DNA of 26,379 nt from an uncultured Bacilli bacterium (GCA_934141615.1 CAKPCM010000011.1:1-26379), one strand, 5' to 3'. Shown: positions 14,393 to 23,116, counted from the stretch's first letter. Notes: generated by a model from the sequence alone, not told the origin. Program-made: numbers and translations.

Positions 14393-16135
14393 ATGAGAAG
14401 ATATTTTGATACCGTCAAAACCTTAATGAAAATAGCTAATGATAAATTTATTATAGTTATTCAAATGTTTGTTAGTTGTTGTTTGTACAACTTATCTAGT
14501 TTATTACCACCAATCGCAACATCAGGAATTATAGCGGTTATAACTAAAAATAATTTTAATGGAATTTGGTATTATGTATTACTATATATAATCTTTTATG
14601 TATTATATTTTGGCATGTTACATTGGAATTATTACACGTATACAGCTTTAGCAAACTATTATCACTTAGAAGTTCAGAAAAAATTATTTGAACATGTAGC
14701 AAATAATGATTCAATATTCAATAAAATATCAAAGGGGAAAATCGTTGATACAACAAGTGATGATGTTAGATATTTAGTAGATGTTATGAATGCGGCTTCA
14801 GAAGCATTAATGAGATTTGTTGAACTTATTATAATTTTCTTGATTTTTAGTTCTTATAATATAATTGTTGCTTTAATAGCACTTGCAATTGATCTTCTTT
14901 ATCTTGTTCTTATGAATAATAATTCGAAAAAAGTATCTAAATATTATGAGGGAACGAGAAAATATGAGGATAAGGTAATAGATACTTTAAATCAGATGTT
15001 AGTAAATTTAAAACAGGTTAAGTCATTGAACATGATGCCAAGTTTAAATAAAAAATTGGATAAAACAAGAAAAAAATGGAAACAAGAATATAAGGGAAAA
15101 AGAAGTGCTCTTACAAGTAGATATTGTAAGATGCCATATATTGTGTACATTGGTAAGATACTATTATACATATTTTTAGCATATTTGGTATGCGAAGGTA
15201 AAATGACTATTGATAAACTAGTTTTATTAATAAGCTACTTTGAGTTAACTATTACTTGTACTGATTCTATGCTAACTTACCTCTTAGATTTAAGTAATTA
15301 CGGAATAAGGGTAAATAGAGTCAAAAATATATTAGATTATACATCTAATGGTAATATTGATTTTGGAGATATTACAAATGATTATATTAATGGTGTGGTT
15401 GTATTTAATAAGGTAAATTATGAAATAAAAGATAGACTAATACTTGATAATGTTTCGTTTAAAATATACCCAAATGAAATTACAACAATTGTTGGACATA
15501 GTGGTTCAGGTAAAACAACAATAGTTAATTTATTGTATAGGTTAGATAGAATAAAGTCAGGAAGTATAACAATAGACGATGAAAATATATATAATTATGA
15601 TAAGAAAACTTATGCCTCAAATGTTTCTGGGGTTTTTCAAAAACCATTTGTATTTGAAATGAGCATAAGAGATAATTTATCTTTGATTGATAGTAATCAT
15701 AAGAATCAAATAGAGGCTTGTAAAAGAGTGGGAATACATGATTTTATTGAAAGCTTACCTAAAGGATATAACACCATAATTAATGAAGATGAAAGGCTAC
15801 TATCTGAAGGAGAAAAACAATTATTAGTTATTGCAAGAGCAATTCTTACTAAATCAGAAATATTATTATTTGATGAGGTAACTAGTAATATAGATCCAAT
15901 ATCAACAACTAAAGTTGGTGAAGTGCTTCAAGATTTAAAACAAGATCATACGATAATTATGATTACTCATAAACCAGAGATGATGCAAATTGCTGATAGA
16001 ATAATAGTTCTTGATAAGGGAAAGGTAGTATCAAAGGGTATAAATGAAGATGTATTTAACAAGAGTCCTTTATATAGAGAACTTAGAAACAGAACGTTTG
16101 CTAGTATAAGTAATACTGAAAACGAAATAATCTAA
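14393..16135 (+). CDS. ABC exporter, fused membrane and ATPase domains
   Basis: The 580-residue half-transporter has a six-helix membrane domain (about 1-300) fused to a nucleotide-binding domain. Walker A is GHSGSGKT (368-375), the Q loop VFQKP (Q416), the signature LSEGE (470-474, a variant of LSGGQ), Walker B ILLFDE (490-495) and the H loop ITHKP (H526). It would act as a homodimer exporting a peptide, lipid or drug. There is no C39 peptidase domain. ATG14393 lacks a convincing Shine-Dalgarno and is seven bases after the preceding stop, so translation is probably coupled. It is the last gene of the operon, closed by a terminator. Confidence 0.88.
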   Translation: MRRYFDTVKTLMKIANDKFIIVIQMFVSCCLYNLSSLLPPIATSGIIAVITKNNFNGIWYYVLLYIIFYVLYFGMLHWNYYTYTALANYYHLEVQKKLFEHVANNDSIFNKISKGKIVDTTSDDVRYLVDVMNAASEALMRFVELIIIFLIFSSYNIIVALIALAIDLLYLVLMNNNSKKVSKYYEGTRKYEDKVIDTLNQMLVNLKQVKSLNMMPSLNKKLDKTRKKWKQEYKGKRSALTSRYCKMPYIVYIGKILLYIFLAYLVCEGKMTIDKLVLLISYFELTITCTDSMLTYLLDLSNYGIRVNRVKNILDYTSNGNIDFGDITNDYINGVVVFNKVNYEIKDRLILDNVSFKIYPNEITTIVGHSGSGKTTIVNLLYRLDRIKSGSITIDDENIYNYDKKTYASNVSGVFQKPFVFEMSIRDNLSLIDSNHKNQIEACKRVGIHDFIESLPKGYNTIINEDERLLSEGEKQLLVIARAILTKSEILLFDEVTSNIDPISTTKVGEVLQDLKQDHTIIMITHKPEMMQIADRIIVLDKGKVVSKGINEDVFNKSPLYRELRNRTFASISNTENEII

Positions 16136-16156
16136 GCACCTAAATGGTGCTTTTTT
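16134..16156 (+). terminator. Terminator after the ABC exporter
   Basis: AAGCACC / GGTGCTT has a 5-base loop and runs into TTTTTT. The hairpin begins at the stop codon. Confidence 0.85.
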
Positions 16157-16188
16157 AAGTTAAATGAGAAAAGAAATTTTATTTTAGC

Positions 16189-16218
16189 AATTCAACTTAG
16201 GCTTTAGTAAATTCAACT
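16189..16218. promoter_or_regulatory. 21-bp-spaced direct repeat upstream of the thioredoxin-like gene
   Basis: AATTCAACT occurs at 16189-16197 and again at 16210-16218, exactly 21 bases apart. It lies upstream of a TATAAT (16250-16255) with no good -35. Its complement, AGTTGAATT, contains the GTTGA of the AgrA box. It may be a LytTR-type activator site; this is inference. Confidence 0.35.
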
Positions 16219-16280
16219 ACTTAGTTATTTATTTACATTTTCTACAAATATATAATTGAATTTGAAAGGGATGATTATAT

Positions 16281-16994
16281 ATGGAAAAGAAATGTTTATT
16301 AATAACGTTAATAATATTGATTTTAGGAGGATTTATAGCCTTAATAACGTGCAACATCAAAATGAAAAATAAAAGTGATGCCAAAAAATTTAAAGAAGAA
16401 TATGAAAGTTTTAATGGAAAAGAAAACAATTATTTTAAGTACAGAAACTTATCTATTAATGAAAAAAATCCATTTATTTATGCGGATGCTTCTGACATTG
16501 TAAAAAAAGTAGAAAATAAAGAAACCTTTATTGTATATTTTGGAGATCCAGAGTGTCCTTGGTGTAGAAGTGTTATAGAGCAATCTATAAAATCTGCTCG
16601 TGATAATAATATTTATAAAATATATTACGTACGCATGTGGAATGGTTTTCATAATGAAAAGTTAAGAGATATTTATGAGTTAGAAAATGGTAATCCTGTA
16701 ATTAAGCAAAAGGGAACAAAATCTTATTATAAACTGTTAAAATATTTTGATAATGTATTAGATGATTATACGTTAACTGATGAGTCGGGAAATATTGTAA
16801 AAGTAAATGAAAAAAGAATATTTGCTCCGAATTTTATCTTTGTAAGAGAGGGTGTTGCAGAAGAAATTATTTCAGGAATATCTAAAAACCAAAAAAGTTA
16901 TAACTCAAGGTTAAATAAAGACATAAAAAAAGAAGAAGAACAGATATTTGATGGTTTTTATCAAAAGGTAAATTCATGTACTGATAAATGTTAA
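16281..16994 (+). CDS. Membrane-anchored thioredoxin-like protein (CPWC)
   Basis: The 237-residue protein has an N-terminal membrane helix (about 5-23). The extracytoplasmic domain starts the thioredoxin fold at TFIVYFGDPECPWCRSVIEQ, with redox pair C92/C95, and the cis-Pro region may be FAPNFIFV. A further Cys pair lies at the C-terminus (C233, C237). The CPWCR type occurs in bacteriocin-transport accessory proteins (PedC/Bta-like), which assist disulfide formation in exported peptides. The ABC exporter upstream fits that role, but no precursor peptide is visible. LITC at 21-24 is not a canonical lipobox. It is transcribed separately from the exporter. Confidence 0.75.
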   Translation: MEKKCLLITLIILILGGFIALITCNIKMKNKSDAKKFKEEYESFNGKENNYFKYRNLSINEKNPFIYADASDIVKKVENKETFIVYFGDPECPWCRSVIEQSIKSARDNNIYKIYYVRMWNGFHNEKLRDIYELENGNPVIKQKGTKSYYKLLKYFDNVLDDYTLTDESGNIVKVNEKRIFAPNFIFVREGVAEEIISGISKNQKSYNSRLNKDIKKEEEQIFDGFYQKVNSCTDKC

Positions 16995-17002
16995 TTGAAT
17001 TA

Positions 17003-17025
17003 AGGCAGATATCATCTGTCCTTTT
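17003..17025 (+). terminator. Terminator after the thioredoxin-like gene
   Basis: GGCAGAT / ATCTGTCC forms a short stem with one bulge and a 3-base loop, followed by TTTT. It is weaker than the other terminators here. Confidence 0.5.
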
Positions 17026-17084
17026 ATATTGAAATTATTACTAAATAATGAAAAATAATGTATAATTTAAGTAGGTGGTAAAAT

Positions 17085-18155
17085 ATGTATAAATGGATAA
17101 TTATATTACTGGTTTGTTTTATAGTTTTTTTGTTAGGGTTAGTATATATATGTACTAGAGTGCAAAAGTTTGGTATAAAAAGCAAAGTAATTTCTTTTAT
17201 AATCGTATTATTTTTCGTGGTATTATTGTCACTTTTACTTAACGTAACTAGCGCAATAATCGCAGTAATTCATTATTTAATAGTATGGCTAGTTATGGAT
17301 TTAATATTTTATATTATAAAAAAGATAAGAAAAAAAGATTTTAAGGTGTATTTATCAGGTATTTTTACTTTAACATTTGTATCTATATATCTAATAATTG
17401 GTGTGTATAATGTGTATAGCATAAAAGAAAGGCATTATAATTTTACTAGTTCAAAGTTAGAAAATAAGTATAAAATAGCACTAATATCGGATAGTCATAT
17501 GGGAACAACAATAGATTCATCTAGGTTAAGTAAGTTGCTAAAAGAAATTAAAAAGAATAATCCTGATATGTTGTTAATAGCGGGTGATTTTGTAGATGAT
17601 GGCACATCAAAAGAAGAAATGATAAAATCGTGTGAATATCTAGGAAAATTAAAACTAAAATATGGTATTTATTTTGTGCATGGAAATCATGATAAGGGTT
17701 ATTATGAATCATCCAAAAGAGGTTTTGATAGTAGTGATTTAGAAGAAGAGTTAGAAAAAAATAATGTTAAGGTTTTAAAAGATGAAAAAACGCTAATAAA
17801 CAATGAAATAATGCTAGTTGGAAGAAGAGATTTTGAAGATAGTACAAGATTAAAAATAAGTGATATTATAAATGATCAAGACGTTTTAAAATATACGATT
17901 ATAATGGACCATGAACCAACTGATTATGCAAATGAGGCTAAAAGTAATGCCGATTTAGTAGTGTCAGGTCATACGCACGGAGGTCAACTTTTCCCATTAA
18001 ATTATGTTGGGCCAATAGTTAATAGTAATGATTTGGTCTATGGTACTAAAAAGATTAAAAATACTAACTTTATTGTTACATCTGGAGTATCTGATTGGGA
18101 AATTAAATTTAAAACAGGGTGCGATTCGGAATATATTATGATAAACATAAACTGA
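17085..18155 (+). CDS. Membrane metallophosphoesterase (YkuE/YaeI-like)
   Basis: The 356-residue protein has four predicted membrane helices in the first 110 residues, then a calcineurin-like phosphoesterase domain. Metal-binding motifs are all present: ISDSHMG (D136, H138), IAGDFVDD (D168), VHGNHD (N201-H202-D203), MDHEP and SGHTHGGQ. Relatives hydrolyse phosphate esters such as UDP-diacylglucosamine or act on lipid and wall phosphates at the membrane; the substrate here is unknown. A TATAAT at 17061-17066 lies just upstream, and the start follows AGGTGG. It ends in TGA, and a terminator separates it from prfB. Confidence 0.88.
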   Translation: MYKWIIILLVCFIVFLLGLVYICTRVQKFGIKSKVISFIIVLFFVVLLSLLLNVTSAIIAVIHYLIVWLVMDLIFYIIKKIRKKDFKVYLSGIFTLTFVSIYLIIGVYNVYSIKERHYNFTSSKLENKYKIALISDSHMGTTIDSSRLSKLLKEIKKNNPDMLLIAGDFVDDGTSKEEMIKSCEYLGKLKLKYGIYFVHGNHDKGYYESSKRGFDSSDLEEELEKNNVKVLKDEKTLINNEIMLVGRRDFEDSTRLKISDIINDQDVLKYTIIMDHEPTDYANEAKSNADLVVSGHTHGGQLFPLNYVGPIVNSNDLVYGTKKIKNTNFIVTSGVSDWEIKFKTGCDSEYIMININ

Positions 18156-18168
18156 TATTTATAAACGA

Positions 18169-18199
18169 AAAAGGGATTAATTTTATATTAGTCTCTTTT
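18169..18199 (+). terminator. Terminator between the phosphoesterase and prfB
   Basis: The 13-bp stem (18169-18181 / 18187-18199) with two G-U pairs has a 5-base loop and ends in TTTT. Confidence 0.75.
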
Positions 18200-18227
18200 G
18201 TGATTTAATTAATTTGGTTTCTATTAA

Positions 18228-18256
18228 TTTACATATTGGGTATTACGTGTTATAAT
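18228..18256 (+). promoter_or_regulatory. Sigma-A promoter of prfB
   Basis: TTTACA (18228-18233), a 17-base spacer and TATAAT (18251-18256), with an extended TG before the -10. The transcript would start about ten bases before ATG18273, leaving room for only a very short leader with AGGTGA. Confidence 0.75.
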
Positions 18257-18272
18257 TACGATAGGTGATTAT

Positions 18273-19389
18273 ATGGAAATTACAAATAAAGATATAGAAA
18301 TATTAAATAGCAAGTTTAATCAAATATGGAGGTCTCTTTGAGGCGGATGAAAGGCAAAAAGAGATAGAAAAACTAAATGTTGAACTATCAAATCCAAATA
18401 TTTGGGAAGATAGCAAAAGGGCTGAAAAGATAACAAAAAGGGTAAGTGCGCTAAAAGAAATTATTAATCCCATAGTTAAACTTAAAGAAAACATAGATGC
18501 ATTAAGCCAGTTTGAAGAGTTTGATGAAAAGACCTTAGATTTTGCTTTGAAAGAGGAATTTGAAAACCTGTATAAAGTTACAGTTTCAGAGCTAGAAAAA
18601 CAAGAAACACTAACATATTTATCTGGAAAATTCGATAATAATGCAGCTATTTTTGAAATACACGCGGGGGCAGGTGGTACAGAAAGTTGTGACTGGGCCT
18701 TGATACTTTCTAGAATGTATACAAAATACTTTAGTAAAAAAAATTACTCATATGAAGTAATAGATGAGCAAGAAGGAGAAGAAGCCGGAATAAAAAGTAT
18801 TGTGTATATTGTAAAAGGACCATATGCTTATGGGTACCTAAAAAACGAAAAAGGAGTTCATAGGTTGGTTAGATTATCTCCGTTCGATTCAAATAACAGG
18901 CGCCATACGTCTTTTGCAGCAGTTGATGTTATACCGGAATTTGATGACGATATAGATATAGAAATAAAAGATTCCGACGTTAGAATAGACGTATATAGAA
19001 GTAGTGGTGCCGGAGGACAAGGAGTAAACACAACTGATTCTGCTGTTAGAGTAACTCATATACCAACCGGAATAGTAGTTACTTGTCAAAACGAACGAAG
19101 CCAGATAAAAAATAAAGAGACAGCACTTAAAGTTTTAAAAAGTAAGCTTTATCAAATAGAACTAAAAACAAGAAAAGAAAAAATTGATTCCATGAAAAGT
19201 GACCATAGTGGAATAGAATTTGGTTCACAAATAAGAAGTTACGTACTTCATCCATATTCAATGATAAAAGATCATAGAACGGGTTATGAGACATCTAATG
19301 TAAATAAGGTATTAGATGGCAATTTAGACGGATTTATAGAAAGTAATTTAAAAGGAGAAAAAATAAATGAGACTAATAAGAAAAATTAG
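18273..19389 (+). CDS. prfB: Peptide chain release factor 2 with programmed +1 frameshift
   Basis: RF2 releases peptides at TGA and TAA. The first 22 codons run from ATG18273 to CTT at 18336-18338 and meet an in-frame TGA (18339-18341). A +1 slip on CTT then reads GAG at 18340 and continues to 19389, giving 371 residues. The slip site TGGAGGTCTCTTTGAG has the needed internal Shine-Dalgarno (GGAGG) three bases before CTT. The stop context is TGA-G rather than the usual TGA-C. Downstream, the TGA-recognition motif SPF (about 202-204) and the catalytic GGQ (about 247-249) are intact. Low RF2 raises frameshifting, so the gene autoregulates. It overlaps the next start by 23 bases. Confidence 0.95.
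18327..18342 (+). promoter_or_regulatory. RF2 frameshift site
   Basis: An internal Shine-Dalgarno-like GGAGGT precedes CTT TGA G. This is the recoding signal of bacterial prfB; the frame before it is open from ATG18273 and the frame after it encodes the rest of RF2. Confidence 0.92.
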
Positions 19390-20272
19390 AAGTAAAAAAG
19401 ATTCTAAAGTATTAGCGATGATAGAAAAGGCAAATCTTTTTAAAAGATATGTATTTCTAATTATTGGTACCGCGATTTATGCAGCAGCATATAATTTATT
19501 CTTCTTTAAGAATAACATAGTATTTGGTGGTGCAAGTGGTATATCAATAATTACCCAAAAGATAATAGATCCTTCTGTTATGATACTTATCCTAAACGTA
19601 TTTTTCCTAATTTTAAGTTTGTTATTATTAGGAAAAAGAAAAACCCTAGATTCGGTTGTAGGTTCAGTTTTATTTCCACTATTTGTTAAATTTACGGCAA
19701 ATATAGGAGATTATATTCATATTTCAAACGATAATTTACTTTTAATATCAATAGTAGGCGGTGTGTGCGTAGGTACTGCATCTGGTATTATATTTAAAAG
19801 TGGATTTACAACTGGTGGAACTGATATATTAAACCAGATAGTAGCAAGATATTTTAAAGTTTCAATTGGAACTTCTATGCTAATGACTGATGGACTTATT
19901 GTTTTAGCAGGTGGTTTCTTCTTCGGATGGACAAGAGTACTTTATGCATTAATAGTATTATATCTAATTAATATTATGGTTGATAAAGTAGTAATTGGAA
20001 TATCTAGTAACAAAGCTGTTTATATTACAACGGGCGAAGATGACTTAGTGTGTGACTATTTATTAAATGAATTAAATTTAGGTATAACGTTAATTGAAAC
20101 AAGAGGAGGTTATACAAATAAAAAAGATCAAATAATAATGTGTGTTGTTCCAACTGGCGATTACTTTGAGCTAAAAAGTGGAGTAACACAAATTGATCCA
20201 AAAGCAGTAATATTAGTAACAGATGCATATCAAACATCTGGTATATACACGGGTAATACAAGTATTATCTAA
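19367..20272 (+). CDS. YitT-family membrane protein (YvjA-like, DUF161/DUF2179)
   Basis: The 301-residue protein has five or six membrane helices (about 30-225), with GGASGISIITQKI, GTASGIIFKSGFTTGGTDILNQI and GFFFGWTRVLYALIVL-type segments. It ends in a soluble DUF2179 domain (AVYITTGEDD, GITLIETRGGYTNKKDQ, DPKAVILVTDAYQTSG). The family is widespread in Firmicutes with an uncertain, possibly transport-related role. In Bacillus the relative yvjA lies in the same place between prfB and ftsE. ATG19367 follows AAAAGGAG and overlaps the end of prfB. Confidence 0.9.
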   Translation: MRLIRKIRSKKDSKVLAMIEKANLFKRYVFLIIGTAIYAAAYNLFFFKNNIVFGGASGISIITQKIIDPSVMILILNVFFLILSLLLLGKRKTLDSVVGSVLFPLFVKFTANIGDYIHISNDNLLLISIVGGVCVGTASGIIFKSGFTTGGTDILNQIVARYFKVSIGTSMLMTDGLIVLAGGFFFGWTRVLYALIVLYLINIMVDKVVIGISSNKAVYITTGEDDLVCDYLLNELNLGITLIETRGGYTNKKDQIIMCVVPTGDYFELKSGVTQIDPKAVILVTDAYQTSGIYTGNTSII

Positions 20273-20302
20273 TAAAAAAGAATTAAAGGAAGGTGCAGTA
20301 AT

Positions 20303-21001
20303 ATGGAATTTATTAAGTTTAGAAATGTTGAAAAAACATACAAAAATGGTGTAAACGCTGTGTATGATATGAACCTTGATATAAAAAAAGGTGAGTTCGT
20401 ATTCGTAATAGGGGCATCAGGTTCTGGTAAATCTACCCTTATAAAAATGCTATATCGTGAAGAAAGACCAACTAATGGAGAAATTTATGTTGGTGGTATA
20501 AACGTTGCAAAAGTAAAAAATAGTAAGGTTTATAAATTAAGAAGAAAAATTGGAATAGTGTTTCAAGATTATAAATTATTGCCAAAACTAACCGTATATG
20601 AAAACGTAGCTTTTGCACTTGAAATATATGGTCTTCCAACTAATGAGGTAAAAAGAAAAGTATTAAAGGCTCTTGATTTAGTTGGTTTAAAATCCAAAAC
20701 CAAGAGTTATCCAAACCAATTATCAGGTGGTGAACAACAACGTGTTGCAATAGCACGTGCAATAGTTAACTCTCCAAAACTTTTAATTTGTGATGAACCA
20801 ACAGGTAACCTAGATCCAGATACAAGTTTAGAAGTTATGAAAGTAATTGAGAAAATTAACGATTTAGGTACTACCGTTGTAATGGCTACTCATGATAGAG
20901 AAATGGTTAATAAGATGAAGAAAAGAGTCGTTTTATTAGACAATGGAAAACTTGTAAAAGATTATGAGAAAGGAAGTTATACTCATTATGAAAGCAATTA
21001 G
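20303..21001 (+). CDS. ftsE: FtsE, ATPase of the FtsEX complex
   Basis: The 232-residue ABC ATPase has Walker [10 protein letters not shown] (37-45), Q loop [21 protein letters not shown] (the LLP and ENVAF stretch is typical of FtsE), signature [15 protein letters not shown], Walker [14 protein letters not shown] and H loop ATHD. With FtsX it forms a membrane complex that uses ATP to switch on a peptidoglycan hydrolase rather than to transport. The start follows AAAGGAAGGTG. It overlaps ftsX by 14 bases. Confidence 0.95.
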   Translation: MEFIKFRNVEKTYKNGVNAVYDMNLDIKKGEFVFVIGASGSGKSTLIKMLYREERPTNGEIYVGGINVAKVKNSKVYKLRRKIGIVFQDYKLLPKLTVYENVAFALEIYGLPTNEVKRKVLKALDLVGLKSKTKSYPNQLSGGEQQRVAIARAIVNSPKLLICDEPTGNLDPDTSLEVMKVIEKINDLGTTVVMATHDREMVNKMKKRVVLLDNGKLVKDYEKGSYTHYESN

Positions 21002-21887
21002 AATACTTGGAAGAAACATAAGGGATGGATTTAAAAGCGTAGGAAGAAACTTGAGTTTATCAATTGCATCTATCTCGTGTATTACAATTACATTACTAAT
21101 AGTAGGAATAGCACTTGTGGCATCATATAACGTAGAAAATATGACTAAGTTAGTCAAAGAAGACTTTACGATAGTAACATTTATCGATACAAGTGCAACA
21201 AATGAACAAATAGAAGATTTAAAGAAAAACATAGAATCATATAAAAACGTAGAATCTGTTGAGCATCAAACTAAAACACAAATAGCAGATGAAATGAAAG
21301 ATACTTCTGAATCACTTTCTGCAATTATAGATAGTTGGTCAGATGATACTAATCCCTTATATGATACGTTACTAGTTAAAGTTAAAGATACTGAAAAAAT
21401 ATCAAAAACCGCAGAGCAAGTAAAAGAATTAGGATTAGTTAAAGACGTAAGATATGGACAAGGAATGGTAGAAAACCTTCTTAAAGTATTTAAAGTTTTA
21501 GAAAAAGCAATGATAATTGCAATGATAGCATTAGTATTTGTAACCTTATTCTTAATTACTAATACAATTAAAATAACTATCTTCTCAAGAAAAAGAGAAA
21601 TAGAAATAATGAGACTTGTTGGAGCATCTAACTTCTCAATTAAGCAACCATTTGTAATTGAAGGATTTTGCCTAGGATTTATAGGAGCATTAATACCTAT
21701 CGCTGCAACTTTATATGGGTACTCAGCACTATATAAACACTTTAATGGACAATTATTCTCACCATTTGTTAAATTAGTTCCAGCAGAACCATTTATATAC
21801 TGGGTATCATTAATATTGTTAGGATTAGGTGTTGTTGTTGGTATGTTTGGTAGTTATAGAGCAGTAAGGAAGTACTTAAAGATATAA
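20988..21887 (+). CDS. ftsX: FtsX, membrane subunit of the FtsEX complex
   Basis: The 299-residue protein has a short cytoplasmic N-terminus with [17 protein letters not shown] and a first membrane helix (about 25-45). A large extracellular loop with repeated acidic helices follows. The last three helices contain the FtsX signature ITNTIKITIFSRKREIEIMR and LVGAS. The extracellular loop contacts the wall hydrolase in other bacteria, and the next gene encodes such a hydrolase. ATG20988 is chosen over ATG20964 because AAAGGAAG precedes it and family members begin at this point. Its TAA overlaps the next ATG by one base. Confidence 0.95.
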   Translation: MKAIRILGRNIRDGFKSVGRNLSLSIASISCITITLLIVGIALVASYNVENMTKLVKEDFTIVTFIDTSATNEQIEDLKKNIESYKNVESVEHQTKTQIADEMKDTSESLSAIIDSWSDDTNPLYDTLLVKVKDTEKISKTAEQVKELGLVKDVRYGQGMVENLLKVFKVLEKAMIIAMIALVFVTLFLITNTIKITIFSRKREIEIMRLVGASNFSIKQPFVIEGFCLGFIGALIPIAATLYGYSALYKHFNGQLFSPFVKLVPAEPFIYWVSLILLGLGVVVGMFGSYRAVRKYLKI

Positions 21888-23116
21888 TGAAGAAAATATT
21901 AAAATATAGTTTATTACTATTTATATTACTTTTAATACCAATTACAACAGTAAATGCAAAGGAAAAAACATTAGGACAGTGGAAAACTGAACTAAATAAA
22001 ATTCAAAAACAGTTAGAAGATACAAACAATAAGAAAGCTCAAAACCAAAAAGACATAGATAATACCAATAGTAGAATTAATTCAATCTATTCTCAAATGG
22101 AAAAAATAAATAGTGACATAGATAAGAAAACCAAAGAAAGTGAGCAACTAGAAAAAGACATAGATAAAAAGAATAATGAAACAAAAGATTTGATGCGTTA
22201 TTATCAAGTTTCATCTTCTGGTTCATCAATGCTCGAATACATAATGGGTGCAGAAAGTTTGACGGATTTAATTTATCGTTTATCTATTACTGAACAAATT
22301 TCTAACTATAATAAAAAAGTAGTAGAAGAAATGAATAGTATGATTAAGGAAAATGATAAAATAAAAACCGAGTTAGCTAGTAAAAAAGATGAACTTGCTT
22401 CACTACAATCTGAACTTAATACGCAAGTAGCTAAGTTAAATGAGACTAAAGCAAACTTAAATGATGAAGGACATTCTCAAGAAGAGTCTATCAAAGAGAT
22501 GAAAAACACCATTAAATATCTTGAAGGTTTAAAGTGTAAGGATAGTGAAACACAAACTTCTTGCTTAAACAGATTATATTCAAATAAAAATAATGGTTCA
22601 TCAGGAGGAAAAAATAATAATAGTAGTTACTTACCTTCGGGAACAACTTTTTATAGACCAACAACTTCCGGAAGAATATCAAGTGAGTATGGTTGGAGAA
22701 CGTTATATGGAAAGCCAAATTTACATGCTGCAATTGATATTTCAACACCAGTTGGAACAACCGTTTATGCCGTAGCACCAGGCTATGTTGCAAAAACAAT
22801 AAGAAGTAATAGTGGTGGTGGAAACCAAATAATAATTCACCATTTAATAAATGGTAGATATTACACATCTTATTATTGCCACTTATCAGCGTTTAACGTA
22901 TCTATTGGACAAATAGTTACTAAAGATACCGTAATAGGAAAATCAGGAAACACTGGTAATTCAACGGGTCCACACTTACATTTAGGGTTAGCAAATGGAA
23001 GATGGTATGCTGATTATTATTCATATTATGGAAATGACGGTTTTATAGGTCATTCATTTAACCCAAGAAATGCTATCGTATTTCCTGGAACTGGTTCAAG
23101 TTTTTCAAACAGATAG
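21887..23116 (+). CDS. EnvC/PcsB-like M23 peptidoglycan hydrolase, likely FtsEX partner
   Basis: The 409-residue exported protein has a signal peptide (about 1-24, ending TVNA) and a long coiled coil (about 28-210). The coiled coil is interrupted by the SSSGSSMLEYIMGAESLTDL region seen in PcsB/CwlO/EnvC proteins. After a Ser/Asn-rich linker comes an M23 domain. The zinc ligands are complete: H280 and D284 (HAAID), and HLH at 363-365 (GPHLHLG), so it should be catalytically active, unlike the SpoIIQ of this window. The coiled coil normally docks on FtsX and restrains the enzyme. The TAATG overlap with ftsX argues for stoichiometric production. Two Cys (C217, C226) could form a disulfide. Confidence 0.9.
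   Translation: MKKILKYSLLLFILLLIPITTVNAKEKTLGQWKTELNKIQKQLEDTNNKKAQNQKDIDNTNSRINSIYSQMEKINSDIDKKTKESEQLEKDIDKKNNETKDLMRYYQVSSSGSSMLEYIMGAESLTDLIYRLSITEQISNYNKKVVEEMNSMIKENDKIKTELASKKDELASLQSELNTQVAKLNETKANLNDEGHSQEESIKEMKNTIKYLEGLKCKDSETQTSCLNRLYSNKNNGSSGGKNNNSSYLPSGTTFYRPTTSGRISSEYGWRTLYGKPNLHAAIDISTPVGTTVYAVAPGYVAKTIRSNSGGGNQIIIHHLINGRYYTSYYCHLSAFNVSIGQIVTKDTVIGKSGNTGNSTGPHLHLGLANGRWYADYYSYYGNDGFIGHSFNPRNAIVFPGTGSSFSNR

Noticed and set aside
16136..16280. Bacteriocin or RiPP precursor between the exporter and the thioredoxin-like gene
   Set aside because: Only a seven-codon frame starting at an ATG is present; no double-glycine leader or Cys-rich core was found on either strand.
18303..18494. 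Antisense open frame over prfB
   Set aside because: It lies opposite the conserved N-terminal part of RF2 across the frameshift site, has no ribosome binding site and no recognisable features.
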